Positions 1 through 10,000 of a DNA stretch of 64,000 nucleotides are shown here, one piece after another. Each line of letters starts with the position of its first letter. Position 1 is the first letter of the stretch. Origin of the DNA: Aliivibrio sp. S3MY1 (GTDB lineage Bacteria; Pseudomonadota; Gammaproteobacteria; Enterobacterales; Vibrionaceae); NCBI RefSeq assembly GCF_028765575.1, contig NZ_JARACO010000001.1:354988-418987 (forward strand), given 5' to 3'. Both the position numbers and the translations under genes were made by a program. Under the pieces are notes generated by a model, which was given only the letters and a program-made list of their open reading frames with translations, did not search any database and was not told the DNA's origin.

Positions 1-912
1 CCAAATCTACTACTTGCAGATATTGATGGCACACCTCTAATTCATGCCTCAGGTATCGCGATTGATAATCTTCTGACGGTAAAAAGTATTAACGCAACAT
101 CAGGTCATGTCTCATTTAACGGCAGCATTTTCGTTCAGGAAGATATTGAACCTGGAATGAAAGTATCCGCAGAAGGAAGTATTACGGTTGGCGGGTTTAT
201 TGAAAATGCAGAAGTAAACGCCAAAGGTGATATTACCGTGATAAATGGCATCATTGGTCGACCTGTAGCGGACGAAGAACCATTAACTTGTAGTGTCACG
301 GCAGAGGGGAAAGTAACAACAAAACTGGCTCAAAATGCGCATATAATGGCACACAACGACATTCATATTACTCTGCATGCAAACCACTGTACCCTTAAAT
401 CCTTAGGCTCTATCTTTGTCATTGATCATACAGAAAAACACGGCACAATTAGTGGAGGAAAGGCTACAGCCAATGGTTTTATTAAGACTGCAAACTTAGG
501 TATTGAAGGTGGGGCTTATACTAAAATCCAAGCTTTTCATGATTTTAATGCTCACAAGGAGACACTTCACGCACTTCAAAAGCGTCATGATGATGTAAGT
601 TCACAAATCATAAAAATTGAACAAATTAATATTGAACGACAAGCTCCTGAATTAGCAGAAAAAATCCTCCGCTCAAAAGAAAAATCCAATCAAGATTTAC
701 TTACGTTAATATCAGCATTAAAACAAGAACAGAGCACTTTTAACTCTAACCTTAAGACAAATCATATCTTTGTTACGAATAAAATCTTTCCACGAGTAGA
801 TATCCAATTCAATACAGAGCACCTAGTGACAAAAAGAGAATATAGTCCAAGTAAGGTTTCTTATTCTGGATATGAGATTGATATCGAGCCGGTGATGATA
901 GGCAAAAAATAA
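1..912 (+). CDS. FapA-family (DUF342) polymer-like protein, 5' end outside window
   Basis: The reading frame is open from base 1, so the gene starts upstream of the window and only its last ~303 residues are seen. The visible part has short glycine-rich beta-strand repeats (GDITVINGIIG, GKVTTKLAQNAHIMAHNDI) typical of the right-handed beta-helix of FapA/DUF342 proteins, followed by a coiled-coil stretch and a short beta-rich tail. Family members are cytoplasmic polymer-like proteins linked to flagellar or surface functions, but the exact role is not established here. An internal ATG at 157 is not a credible start because coding similarity continues upstream. A hairpin terminator follows at 937-977. 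I am sure of the family and unsure of the function. Confidence 0.75.
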   Translation, partial: PNLLLADIDGTPLIHASGIAIDNLLTVKSINATSGHVSFNGSIFVQEDIEPGMKVSAEGSITVGGFIENAEVNAKGDITVINGIIGRPVADEEPLTCSVTAEGKVTTKLAQNAHIMAHNDIHITLHANHCTLKSLGSIFVIDHTEKHGTISGGKATANGFIKTANLGIEGGAYTKIQAFHDFNAHKETLHALQKRHDDVSSQIIKIEQINIERQAPELAEKILRSKEKSNQDLLTLISALKQEQSTFNSNLKTNHIFVTNKIFPRVDIQFNTEHLVTKREYSPSKVSYSGYEIDIEPVMIGKK

Positions 913-936
913 ACATCGTCTAGTATTTTATAGACA

Positions 937-977
937 AAAAAATAGCATTGGCAATTACGCTCAATGCTATTTTTATT
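937..977 (+). terminator. Rho-independent terminator after the FapA-like gene
   Basis: A 10-bp perfect stem (aatagcattg at 941-950, caatgctatt at 962-971) with an 11-nt loop is followed by a T-rich run. An A-run precedes it, so it could also serve punC arriving from the opposite strand. Confidence 0.75.
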
Positions 978-1020
978 TACTCTAACTAGAGTCGACGTTC
1001 TAAGCTGATTATTGCCCAGC

Positions 1021-2214
1021 TTATACCCTATTTTCTTCTTTATTTGATTTAAATACCAAAACCGCACCAATAAATAGGAATACCAATTGTAGTAGCATCA
1101 CGCTACCCATTGAGATTGGACCTAAATAACTAATGCTTGATACCATCGCACTTGCTGCTACACAAAATAACATTTGTAAAAAGTTTAATAGACCTGAAGC
1201 AACTGTGCTGCCCTCTTTAAAGTCGATTAATGCATTGTTTACTACAATAGGGTAAACCGCGCCATTCGCTGCTGCTAAGAAACAAAATGGGATTAGCATT
1301 GGAATGATTGATGTCGGTTCCATGCGCCATGCAATTAAAAATACCACGCTCACACTCGCAATAGATAACTTTAAGATCCAAGGAAGTACCTTTTGGCTCT
1401 CAAAGCGCTCTAGTGCCCAACGACAACCATAACCACCAACAATAAATGCAATGGTCTGTGGAATGTAGCTCAAACCGATATCAGCACCTGAATAACCCAT
1501 TTGAGTCATAACAAAAGGCGAGCCAGTTAACCATGCAAAGAAGATTGCAGAGCTTGCTGCATAAATCAGCATATTACCTGTGAATTTTTTTGACTTGATA
1601 ACATCACGAAAAGTAATGGTTTTCGCATTAGAGTTAACCTCTTGAACAGGTTCTTTATCAGCAAACGTTCTTACTGCTAAGCCAACACCAATAATAGTTA
1701 ACGTAACAAAAATCATCGACCAACCATAGAACTTCTCAATAGCAGCACCCAGTAAAGGAGCTAATGCAGGAGAAAGAGCGACTAGTGGCATAATCGTTGC
1801 GAAAATACGTTGAGACGTTTTTGCATCATAACGTTGGATCACCATAGCTTGCCAAATTACGTTAGCGCTACAAGCACCTAATGCTTGAAAGAATCTCGCA
1901 ACAAGTAACATTTCGACACTGGTTGAAAATGAAGCAACCAAGCTACTGATTGCAAAAATGCTTAAACCAATGATTAACGATTTTTTAGTGCCTAGTTTTT
2001 GAGTCAAACGACCGTAAAAAAGTTGACCTATCGCCATACCGAACAAGAAAATACTAAGGGTTAAACCAATCATGCTTTCGGTTGTTGCCAAATCACCACG
2101 AATAATATCGAATGCAGGTAAATACATATCTGTTGCTAAAAATCCCAACATACTTAGGCCAGCAAGCCAGATATAAGGAATCGACTGTTTTTTGTTTTCC
2201 ATGTTCTTCTCCAA
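1021..2214 (-). CDS. punC: Purine nucleoside/Bcr-CflA family MFS exporter PunC
   Basis: This 397-residue protein of 12 membrane segments belongs to the Bcr/CflA drug:H+ antiporter branch of the major facilitator superfamily. The start WLAGLSMLGFLATDMYLPAF, the central FFAWLTGSPFV and the IGGYGCRWALE stretch closely follow E. coli PunC (formerly YdhC), a purine nucleoside transporter. The divergent LysR neighbour resembles PunR (YdhB), as in E. coli, which supports the assignment over a generic multidrug pump. A strong Shine-Dalgarno (GGAGAAGAAC) precedes the ATG at 2214. Expression is probably activated by PunR from the 118-bp shared promoter region. Substrate specificity is inferred from the homologue. 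Confidence 0.85.
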   Translation of the reverse strand: MEKNMENKKQSIPYIWLAGLSMLGFLATDMYLPAFDIIRGDLATTESMIGLTLSIFLFGMAIGQLFYGRLTQKLGTKKSLIIGLSIFAISSLVASFSTSVEMLLVARFFQALGACSANVIWQAMVIQRYDAKTSQRIFATIMPLVALSPALAPLLGAAIEKFYGWSMIFVTLTIIGVGLAVRTFADKEPVQEVNSNAKTITFRDVIKSKKFTGNMLIYAASSAIFFAWLTGSPFVMTQMGYSGADIGLSYIPQTIAFIVGGYGCRWALERFESQKVLPWILKLSIASVSVVFLIAWRMEPTSIIPMLIPFCFLAAANGAVYPIVVNNALIDFKEGSTVASGLLNFLQMLFCVAASAMVSSISYLGPISMGSVMLLQLVFLFIGAVLVFKSNKEENRV

Positions 2215-2290
2215 AGCTGAACATATTTAAAATCCGTTGCATTCTATGTGCTAGTTGCTACTCTTGTGAAACGATATAATTTGCACTTAG

Positions 2291-2307
2291 CATCAATATT
2301 TTTGATG
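2291..2307. promoter_or_regulatory. Candidate LysR-type operator in the punC-punR intergenic region
   Basis: An inverted repeat catcaa-N5-ttgatg (2291-2296/2302-2307) lies between the divergent punC and punR genes. It has the T-N11-A shape of LysR-family sites. This is a position-plus-symmetry inference only. Confidence 0.35.
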
Positions 2308-2332
2308 TGTTCAATTCACCATCAGGTTTTCT

Positions 2333-3241
2333 ATGTTTTCTTATCATGAATTAATCACGATTGAGTCCGTTGCTCGTCTTGGTAGCTTTAGCCGCGCGGC
2401 AGAAGAGTTACACAAAGTACCAAGTGCAATTAGCTATACAATTAAGTCTGTAGAAGATCGATTAACGGTAACTCTTTTTACTCGTTTACATCGCAAAGTC
2501 GTATTAACCGCTGCCGGTGAATATTTTGTAGAGCAAGCAAGAAAGTTACTTAAAGAGATGGAAGATATTCGTTTAAATACACAACGTGTTGCTAATGGAT
2601 GGCAACAAAGTGTCTCGGTTGCTTTAGATACTGTAGTTCGTGAAGATAGCGTAAATCAATTAGTACGTGATTTTTATGCTACTTTTCCTGATATCGAGCT
2701 GCAACTCACCATGGAAGTATTTAATGGCGTGTGGGATGCCCTAATGACAGGCAGAGCTGATATTTGCATTGGAGCAACGGCAACAATACCTATTGGTGGT
2801 AATTTCTCTTATCGCCCTATGGGAGAGCTTTCATGGGATTTTGTCATGAGTATCTCTCATCCTCTTGCAAATTATAATGGTGCGATTCCTGATTCTGAAT
2901 TAATGAAATACCCCGTGATCTGTTTAGAAGATACATCTCGTATGCTGCCAAAAAGAACAACCTGGCAATTGGATAATCAACGTCGTTTAATCGTTCCTAA
3001 CTGGCACAGTGCTGAGCAATGTTTTATTGATGGTTTAGGTGTGGGAGTAATGCCAAGCCATAAAGCTAAACGCTTACTCTCGGCAGGGAAGATTATTAAT
3101 AAAAAAATTGAAAATAACATTGCTCCAAGTCCGTGTTGCTTAGCCTGGAATACAAACAATCAATCCATTGCGATTCAGTGGTTATTAGATTATCTCGGGG
3201 AAACGGAGAAACTGAATACTGAATGGTTAAAAGAGATATAA
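2333..3241 (+). CDS. punR: LysR-family regulator PunR
   Basis: A 302-residue LysR-type transcriptional regulator. Residues 1-60 form the winged helix-turn-helix (SFSRAAEELHKVPSAISYTI), and the rest is the substrate-binding-like effector domain. The HTH and the following LTAAGEYFVEQ...ANGW stretch are very like E. coli PunR (YdhB), which activates punC in response to adenosine-type ligands. Its divergent pairing with a PunC homologue repeats the E. coli arrangement. An AGG Shine-Dalgarno precedes the ATG. It ends at a strong terminator at 3241-3278. Confidence 0.85.
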   Translation: MFSYHELITIESVARLGSFSRAAEELHKVPSAISYTIKSVEDRLTVTLFTRLHRKVVLTAAGEYFVEQARKLLKEMEDIRLNTQRVANGWQQSVSVALDTVVREDSVNQLVRDFYATFPDIELQLTMEVFNGVWDALMTGRADICIGATATIPIGGNFSYRPMGELSWDFVMSISHPLANYNGAIPDSELMKYPVICLEDTSRMLPKRTTWQLDNQRRLIVPNWHSAEQCFIDGLGVGVMPSHKAKRLLSAGKIINKKIENNIAPSPCCLAWNTNNQSIAIQWLLDYLGETEKLNTEWLKEI

Positions 3242-3278
3242 AAAAATGCCGATGATCTTATGATCATCGGCATTTTTT
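3241..3278. terminator. Bidirectional terminator between punR and pdxH
   Basis: A perfect 12-bp stem (atgccgatgatc at 246-257 and gatcatcggcat at 262-273 of this kilobase) with a TTAT loop has an A-run before and a T-run after. It suits the convergent genes punR and pdxH. Confidence 0.85.
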
Positions 3279-3301
3279 AAATCATCACGATCACGTCAAG
3301 A

Positions 3302-3937
3302 TCATGGCGCTAATCGGTCGATCGCCCATTCTTCTTGATCTTTACTGTATATGAATCGATCATGCAGACGATGATCGCCCCCCTGCCAAAACTCTATCGA
3401 TTCAATATTAACTCTAAAACCGCCCCAGAATTTAGGAACAGGGATCTCGCCCTGAGCAAATTTTTGCTTCAGTTCAAGATACTTGCCTTCAAGTGCCGAA
3501 CGAGCGGTCAATCGGCTACTTTGTTTACTAGCCCATGCTGCAATTTGGCTCTCTTTTGGCCTTGAAGTGAAATACTTCATATTTTCTAACGCTGAAAGCT
3601 TTACTGCCGTACCAGTAATATGAACTTGTCGCTCAAGAGGATGCCAAGGAAAGTGCAAAGAAATTTTGCTGTGTTCTTCAAGATGCTGTGCTTTTCGAGA
3701 AGCAAGATTGGTATAAAAAACAAATCCTGTTTTATCAAAATGCTTCAATAGCACGATACGTTGAAATGGTTGTCCATTTTTATCAACCGTCGCCACAGTC
3801 ATCGCTGTTGGGTCAGTTAGTTTTGCTTCTACCGCCTGCTTCAACCACAGTTCAAATAAATCAACAGGTTCTTGCGGTAAATCAGCTCTACGTAAGCCCC
3901 CAAGGCTGTAATCACGACGAATATCTTCTAATTCCAT
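3302..3937 (-). CDS. pdxH: Pyridoxine/pyridoxamine 5'-phosphate oxidase
   Basis: The 211-residue length equals the usual size of PdxH. This FMN enzyme oxidises pyridoxamine or pyridoxine 5'-phosphate to pyridoxal 5'-phosphate, the last step of vitamin B6 synthesis and salvage. Hallmarks are the N-terminal [10 protein letters not shown], the FMN-binding [18 protein letters not shown] and SRKAQHL stretches, [10 protein letters not shown], the WASKQSS loop, and the C-terminal [12 protein letters not shown] signature that closes the active site. The gene is monocistronic, convergent with punR, and about 100 bp downstream of the lapI terminator region. No essential residue appears to be missing. 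Confidence 0.97.
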   Translation of the reverse strand: MELEDIRRDYSLGGLRRADLPQEPVDLFELWLKQAVEAKLTDPTAMTVATVDKNGQPFQRIVLLKHFDKTGFVFYTNLASRKAQHLEEHSKISLHFPWHPLERQVHITGTAVKLSALENMKYFTSRPKESQIAAWASKQSSRLTARSALEGKYLELKQKFAQGEIPVPKFWGGFRVNIESIEFWQGGDHRLHDRFIYSKDQEEWAIDRLAP

Positions 3938-4004
3938 GTAAATCTCACTTCGACTTGTTTGTTGAAATTGTGCTCTTTTGAACAGCCTTAAACAAGGGGC
4001 TAAA

Positions 4005-4031
4005 ATAAAAAAGGACCAAAAACAGGCCCTT
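4005..4031 (-). terminator. Terminator downstream of the giant adhesin gene
   Basis: On the minus strand a stem of aagggcc and ggtcctt (one G-T wobble) around TGTTTTT is followed directly by a T-run. It lies 22 bases beyond the stop codon of lapI. Confidence 0.65.
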
Positions 4032-4052
4032 AATTTAAGATTGATACACTAA

Positions 4053-7000
4053 TTAAGTAATATCATCTAATTTAAACATTTGATCGTTCAACAATTTAGT
4101 CAGTATTTCTGATTGATTAGAGAAGTTAGCGTCTTCTAATCCAAATGAATCAACTGCGCCTTCAACAATGATTTCATGGGCGTTACCTGCATCATCTGTA
4201 ATGGATAGAGTTAGATCATCTCCGCTTTCAGATACTTTTATATGACCTAAAAGATCAGTCATATTCATTTCCTCATCAAAACCACTGATAATTTCAGTTA
4301 GGTCAATTAAGTCCTCACCGACAGTAAAGTCTTTGATGGTGTCAGTACCTGTATCAGCTCCTTGATCAACCCACTTAAAGATGTCTTCTCCTGCACCACC
4401 GGTAAGAATATCATTACCAAGCCCACCAATTAAGATATCGTTACCTGAGCCGCCAGTTAAAATATCATCTCCTAAGCCGCCACGCAGAACATCATCACCT
4501 GAGCCGCCATCTAAATAATCATCACCTTCAGCACCATAAATTAAATCAATCCCTCCTTCGCCAAACACATGATCATCGCCAGCTCCAGCATGCGCAGCAT
4601 CAATATGTGCTACAGGAGAATAACCAGAGATGAATGATTCTAAATCTTGATCATTTAATTTACTCGCATCAGAACCAGTTGCAAATAAAGCCCTTTCTTC
4701 ATCTGCTATATCATATGCACTTTGAGTTTCATCGTAACCTGCAGTATGACTGTCTCCTAAGTGAATAATGTCGTTTCCTGCACCTGACGCAACATGATCA
4801 TTACCAGCACCACTATTAATCACATTTGCATCATCAATAATATAGGTTTGGCCATGAACACCAGGAGTAATCGATTGAACCGAACCTTTTGTAATTTGAT
4901 CCGCAAAATCTCCACCTTGTACTTTTGAAGTGTCGATTGGGTCTGTATTGGTACCAGACTCAACAATCATTAACTCTAAGAATTGTGGTTCACTTCTTGC
5001 CGTATCACCATTTAATGTTTCTGTAGCAACGGCCGTAACGGCAAGAGTAAAGGATCCGGTATAAGAAGAATTAATTACCATTTTTCCAGTAGATAATTGA
5101 TCAGCAGTTAAAGTGACTTTGCCATTTTCTGGAGTGATATAAATACCATCAACCAATACAAATGCGTCCACTGGTAAATTAGCAATTTCGTAGCTTAATA
5201 CTTCAGAACCATCGGTATCATTAAGGTTAGCATCAATATAATCACTCAGTATAATATGAGTTTGAGCTCCTTCATTACCAGCTTGAACTCCATTATGCTC
5301 TTCGATATCGAGGTTATCTATCAATACACCACGACCTGAATTATGATGTTTACCTGTTGATACTAATTGGATATTTTGAGGCGTAGAAGACCCATAAAAA
5401 CTGACTTGGATTGAATTCCAATCTAATCCTTGGTCTTTAGGGCTACTTCCACTCCACGAACCAACAACAACACCATCAACTACAATATCAAAAGAGTTAT
5501 ATTCAGAGCCATAGCCTGGGCGAGGAGCAACATCTAAAGTAAGTGTATATAGTTTATCTTCTTGAGTATCTATATCTCTTTCAATGCCTTTAGTTGAATC
5601 AAAATTTGAAGATGAATTTAATTCAATAAATTGCTTACCATCACTACCATGAACAATACCACCTTCGCTCATATTAGAGCCGCTGTTCCAAGTTTCTATT
5701 GCATCTTCACCTTCTATTGGCGTCCATCCATCAACTCCTGATGAGAATTGTTTTTTATCGTCTTCAGGTTGATCTTCAAAACTTGATTCTAGTAGCGTTT
5801 TTGATTGTGTTGCGATAGTTAAATTTGGTGTATCTGCAACAGCATCAATATTGATTGTTACTGTTGCTGTATCACTACCACCTTTTCCATCGCTAATAGT
5901 GTAATCAAAAGTAACTTCACCGCTAAAATTTGGTGCTGGTGTAAATTCAATTTCACCATCCGAATTAATAATTGCTGAACCAGATGATGGGTTAGTAATG
6001 CTTATTAGTGATAGTAAGTCATCATCTAAGTCAGAATCATTGCCTAACAAGTCCTGCAAGCTAATAACAAAAGGTTTGTCTTCTTGAGCGGAAAAGCTAT
6101 CGTTCCCTGCAATCGGAGCGCTATTTTCAAGATAAATCACTTCATCTGAACCAACAAAATTATCATCGCCAAGTGATAATTCTGCTGAAATATTTACTTT
6201 ATTACCACTTGCTGGTGCATCCGCTTCTCTTGTTAATGATCCTGCATTTATATCACCTTGAGTTAATGTGTACTCTTCTGCCTGCCCATCAATAGTTATC
6301 AGAAGAAGCATACCTGCAGTTGCTGCTGGTGGTAATACTATTGTTGCAGTTACTCTACCTTCAAGTTCAGCTTTAGTTAGAACCCCATTATTATTTTTAT
6401 CATCAATAATAGTGACTTCTGGCGTTAATAATTCTTCTATTGTTTTATGATCATCATTAAATTTAAATTCTTCAAAATCTCTGAAGATATTTTCATCGCC
6501 ATCTTTATCGATGATGACAATTTCACCATGCTCATTAACACTAATTTGGCACTCTGATAGGTTTGAGTTAAGTACAGCGGTATCTGTACCTGCACCACCA
6601 TCTACAACGACACGATCGTTTAAGTCGTCATTATTCAAATAGAGGGTATCATCTCCATCACCGAGTAATGCATAATCATCAAGATTATCGGTATTTATAA
6701 AATCTCCATTGAAGTATTGTATTGAATCTGATTCTTCACTTGTATTGCCCGTTGCATCTGTTTGAACAACGGTTACCTGATAATGAACCATCTCATCTAA
6801 ACCACTAAAGTCAGATACCCAAGTTCCATCAGGCTGAACAAGTGCTGTGCCTTGTTGAGTTTTACCATCACCATCTACGATATAAATCGCAATGGTTGCT
6901 CCTGGTTCTCCTGTTCCGTGAATAGTAACAATAGAGTTATCACTTGCTGCAGAGTCATCTGTAATGTTTGTGATCGCTGGAGCGTCTGGTGCAATTTCAT

Positions 7001-10000
7001 CTATATCGTCCACACCAATGGTGAAATCTTTCTCGCTGGTTGAGCCATCGGTGGAAATCGCAACCACCGTGATGGTATGACTTGCCGCGGTTTCATGATC
7101 AAGATTGCCTGCCACCGTGACCACGCCTGTAACTGGATCAATAACAAACAAGCCATTGGCGTCGTCGCTCAAGCTGTAGCTCACCGTGTCACCATCCGCG
7201 TCTGTCGCGGTCGCTGTAATGTTGACTACATCCCCAATCACTGCGTTCTCAGAGACGGTATTGTTGTCTGTGTCGCTGTCGCTCACAGGACCGACCGCAT
7301 TATCGGTATCGCCTTGACCAGTTATCGTGCCATCGGCGTTATCCACGCCAATGGTAAAGTCTTTGCTGCTGGTTGAGCCATCAGTCGAAGTCGCAACCAC
7401 CGTGATGGTATGACTTGCCGCGGTTTCATGATCAAGATTACCCGCCACCGTGACCACGCCTGTAACTGGGTCGATAACAAACAAGCCATTAGCATCATCG
7501 CTTAAGCTGTAGCTCACCGTATCGCCATCCGCGTCTGTCGCGGTCGCGGTGATATTGACCACATCCCCGATGGCGGCATTTTCTGAAATCGTGTTCGCAT
7601 CACTATCAGTGTCTGCTACCGGACCGACCGCATTATCGGTATCGCCTTGACCAGTTATCGTGCCATCGGCGTTATCCACGCCAATGGTAAAGTCTTTGCT
7701 GCTGGTTGAGCCATCAGTCGAAGTAGCAACCACCGTGATGGTATGACTTGCCGCGGTTTCATGATCAAGATTACCCGCCACCGTGACCACGCCTGTAACT
7801 GGATCGATAACAAACAAGCCATTAGCATCATCGCTTAAGCTGTAGCTCACCGTATCGCCATCCGCGTCGGTCGCCGTTGCCGTGATATTGACCACATCCC
7901 CGATCGCGGCATTTTCAGAGACGCTATTGTTGTCTGTGTCGCTGTCGCTCACAGGACCGACCGCATTATCGGTATCGCCTTGACCAGTTGTCGTGCCATC
8001 GGCGTTCTCCACACCAATGGTGAAATCTTTCTTGCTGGTTGAGCCATCGGTGGAAGTCGCAACCACCGTGATGGTATGACTTGCCGCGGTTTCATGATCA
8101 AGATTACCCGCCACCGTGACCACGCCTGCAACTGGATCGATAACAAACAAGCCATTGGCATCATCGCTTAAGTTGTAGCTCACCGTGTCGCCATCCGCAT
8201 CGGCCGCGGTCGCCGTGATGTTAACCACATCCCCAATCACTGCGTTCTCAGAGACGGTATTGTTGTCCGTGTCACTGTCACTCACCGGACCGACCGCATT
8301 ATCGGTATCGCCTTGACCAGTTATCGTGCCATCGGCGTTCTCCACGCCAATGGTGAAATCTTTCTCGCTGGTTGAGCCATCGGTGGAAGTAGCAACCACC
8401 GTAATGGTATGACTTGCCGCGGTTTCATGATCAAGATTGCCTGCCACCGTGACCACGCCTGTAACTGGATCGATAACAAACAAGCCATTAGCATCATCGC
8501 TTAAGCTGTAGCTCACCGTATCGCCATCCGCGTCTGTGGCGGTCGCTATAATGTTGACTACATCGCCGATTGCTGCATTTTCTGAAATCGTGTTCGCATC
8601 ACTATCGGTATCTGCTACCGGACCGACCGCATTATCGGTGTCACCTTGACCAGTTGTCGTGCCATCGGCGTTCTCCACGCCAATGGTGAAATCTTTCTCG
8701 CTGGTTGAGCCATCAGTGGAAGTCGCAACCACCGTGATGGTATGACTTGCCGCGGTTTCATGATCAAGATTGCCTGCCACCGTGACCACGCCTGTAACTG
8801 GATCGATAACAAACAAGCCATTGGCATCATCGCTTAAGCTGTAGCTCACCGCGTCACCATCCGCATCGATCGCCGTTGCCGTGATGTTGACCACATCGCC
8901 GATTGCGGCATTTTCTGAAATCGTGTTCGCATCACTATCGGTATCTGCTACCGGACCGACCGCATTATCGGTGTCACCTTGACCAGTTGTCGTGCCATCG
9001 GCGTTCTCCACACCTATAGTAAATTCTTTCTCGCTGGTTGAGCCATCGGTGGAAGTCGCAACCACCGTGATGGTATGACTTGCCGCGGTTTCATGATCAA
9101 GATTGCCTGCCACCGTGACCACGCCTGTAACTGGATCGATAACAAACAAGCCATTGGCATCATCGCTCAAGCTGTAGTTCACCGTGTCACCATCCGCATC
9201 GATCGCCGTTGCCGTGATGTTGACCACATCGCCGATGGCGGCATTTTCTGAAATCGTGTTCGCATCACTATCAGTGTCTGCTACCGGACCGACCGCATTA
9301 TCGGTATCGCCTTGACCAGTTATCGTGCCATCGGCGTTCTCCACGCCAATGGTGAAATCTTTCTCGCTGGTTGAGCCATCGGTGGAAGTCGCAACCACCG
9401 TGATGATATGACTTGCCGCGGTTTCATGATCAAGATTACCTGCCACCGTGACCACGCCTGTAACTGGATCGATAACAAACAAGCCATTGGCGTCGTCGCT
9501 CAAGCTGTAGCTCACCGTGTCACCATCCGCGTCGGTCGCCGTTGCCGTGATATTGACCACATCCCCGATGGCGGCATTTTCAGAGACGCTATTGTTGTCT
9601 GTGTCGCTGTCGCTCACAGGACCGACCGCATTATCGGTATCGCCTTGACCAGTTATCGTGCCATCGGCATTCTCCACGCCAATGGTAAAGTCTTTGCTGC
9701 TGGTTGAGCCATCAGTTGAAGTCGCAACCACCGTGATGGTATGACTTGCCGCGGTTTCATGATCAAGATTGCCTGCCACCGTGACCACGCCTGTAACTGG
9801 ATCAATAACAAACAAGCCATTGGCATCATCGCTTAAGCTGTAGCTCACCGTATCGCCATCCGCATCGGTCGCCGTTGCCGTGATATTGACCACATCCCCG
9901 ATGGCGGCATTTTCTGAAATCGTGTTCGCATCACTATCAGTGTCTGCTACCGGACCGACCGCATTATCGGTATCGCCTTGACCAGTTATCGTGCCATCGG

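Noticed and set aside
3688..3981. A 97-codon frame opposite pdxH
   Set aside because: Antisense to a highly conserved gene; composition is a shadow.
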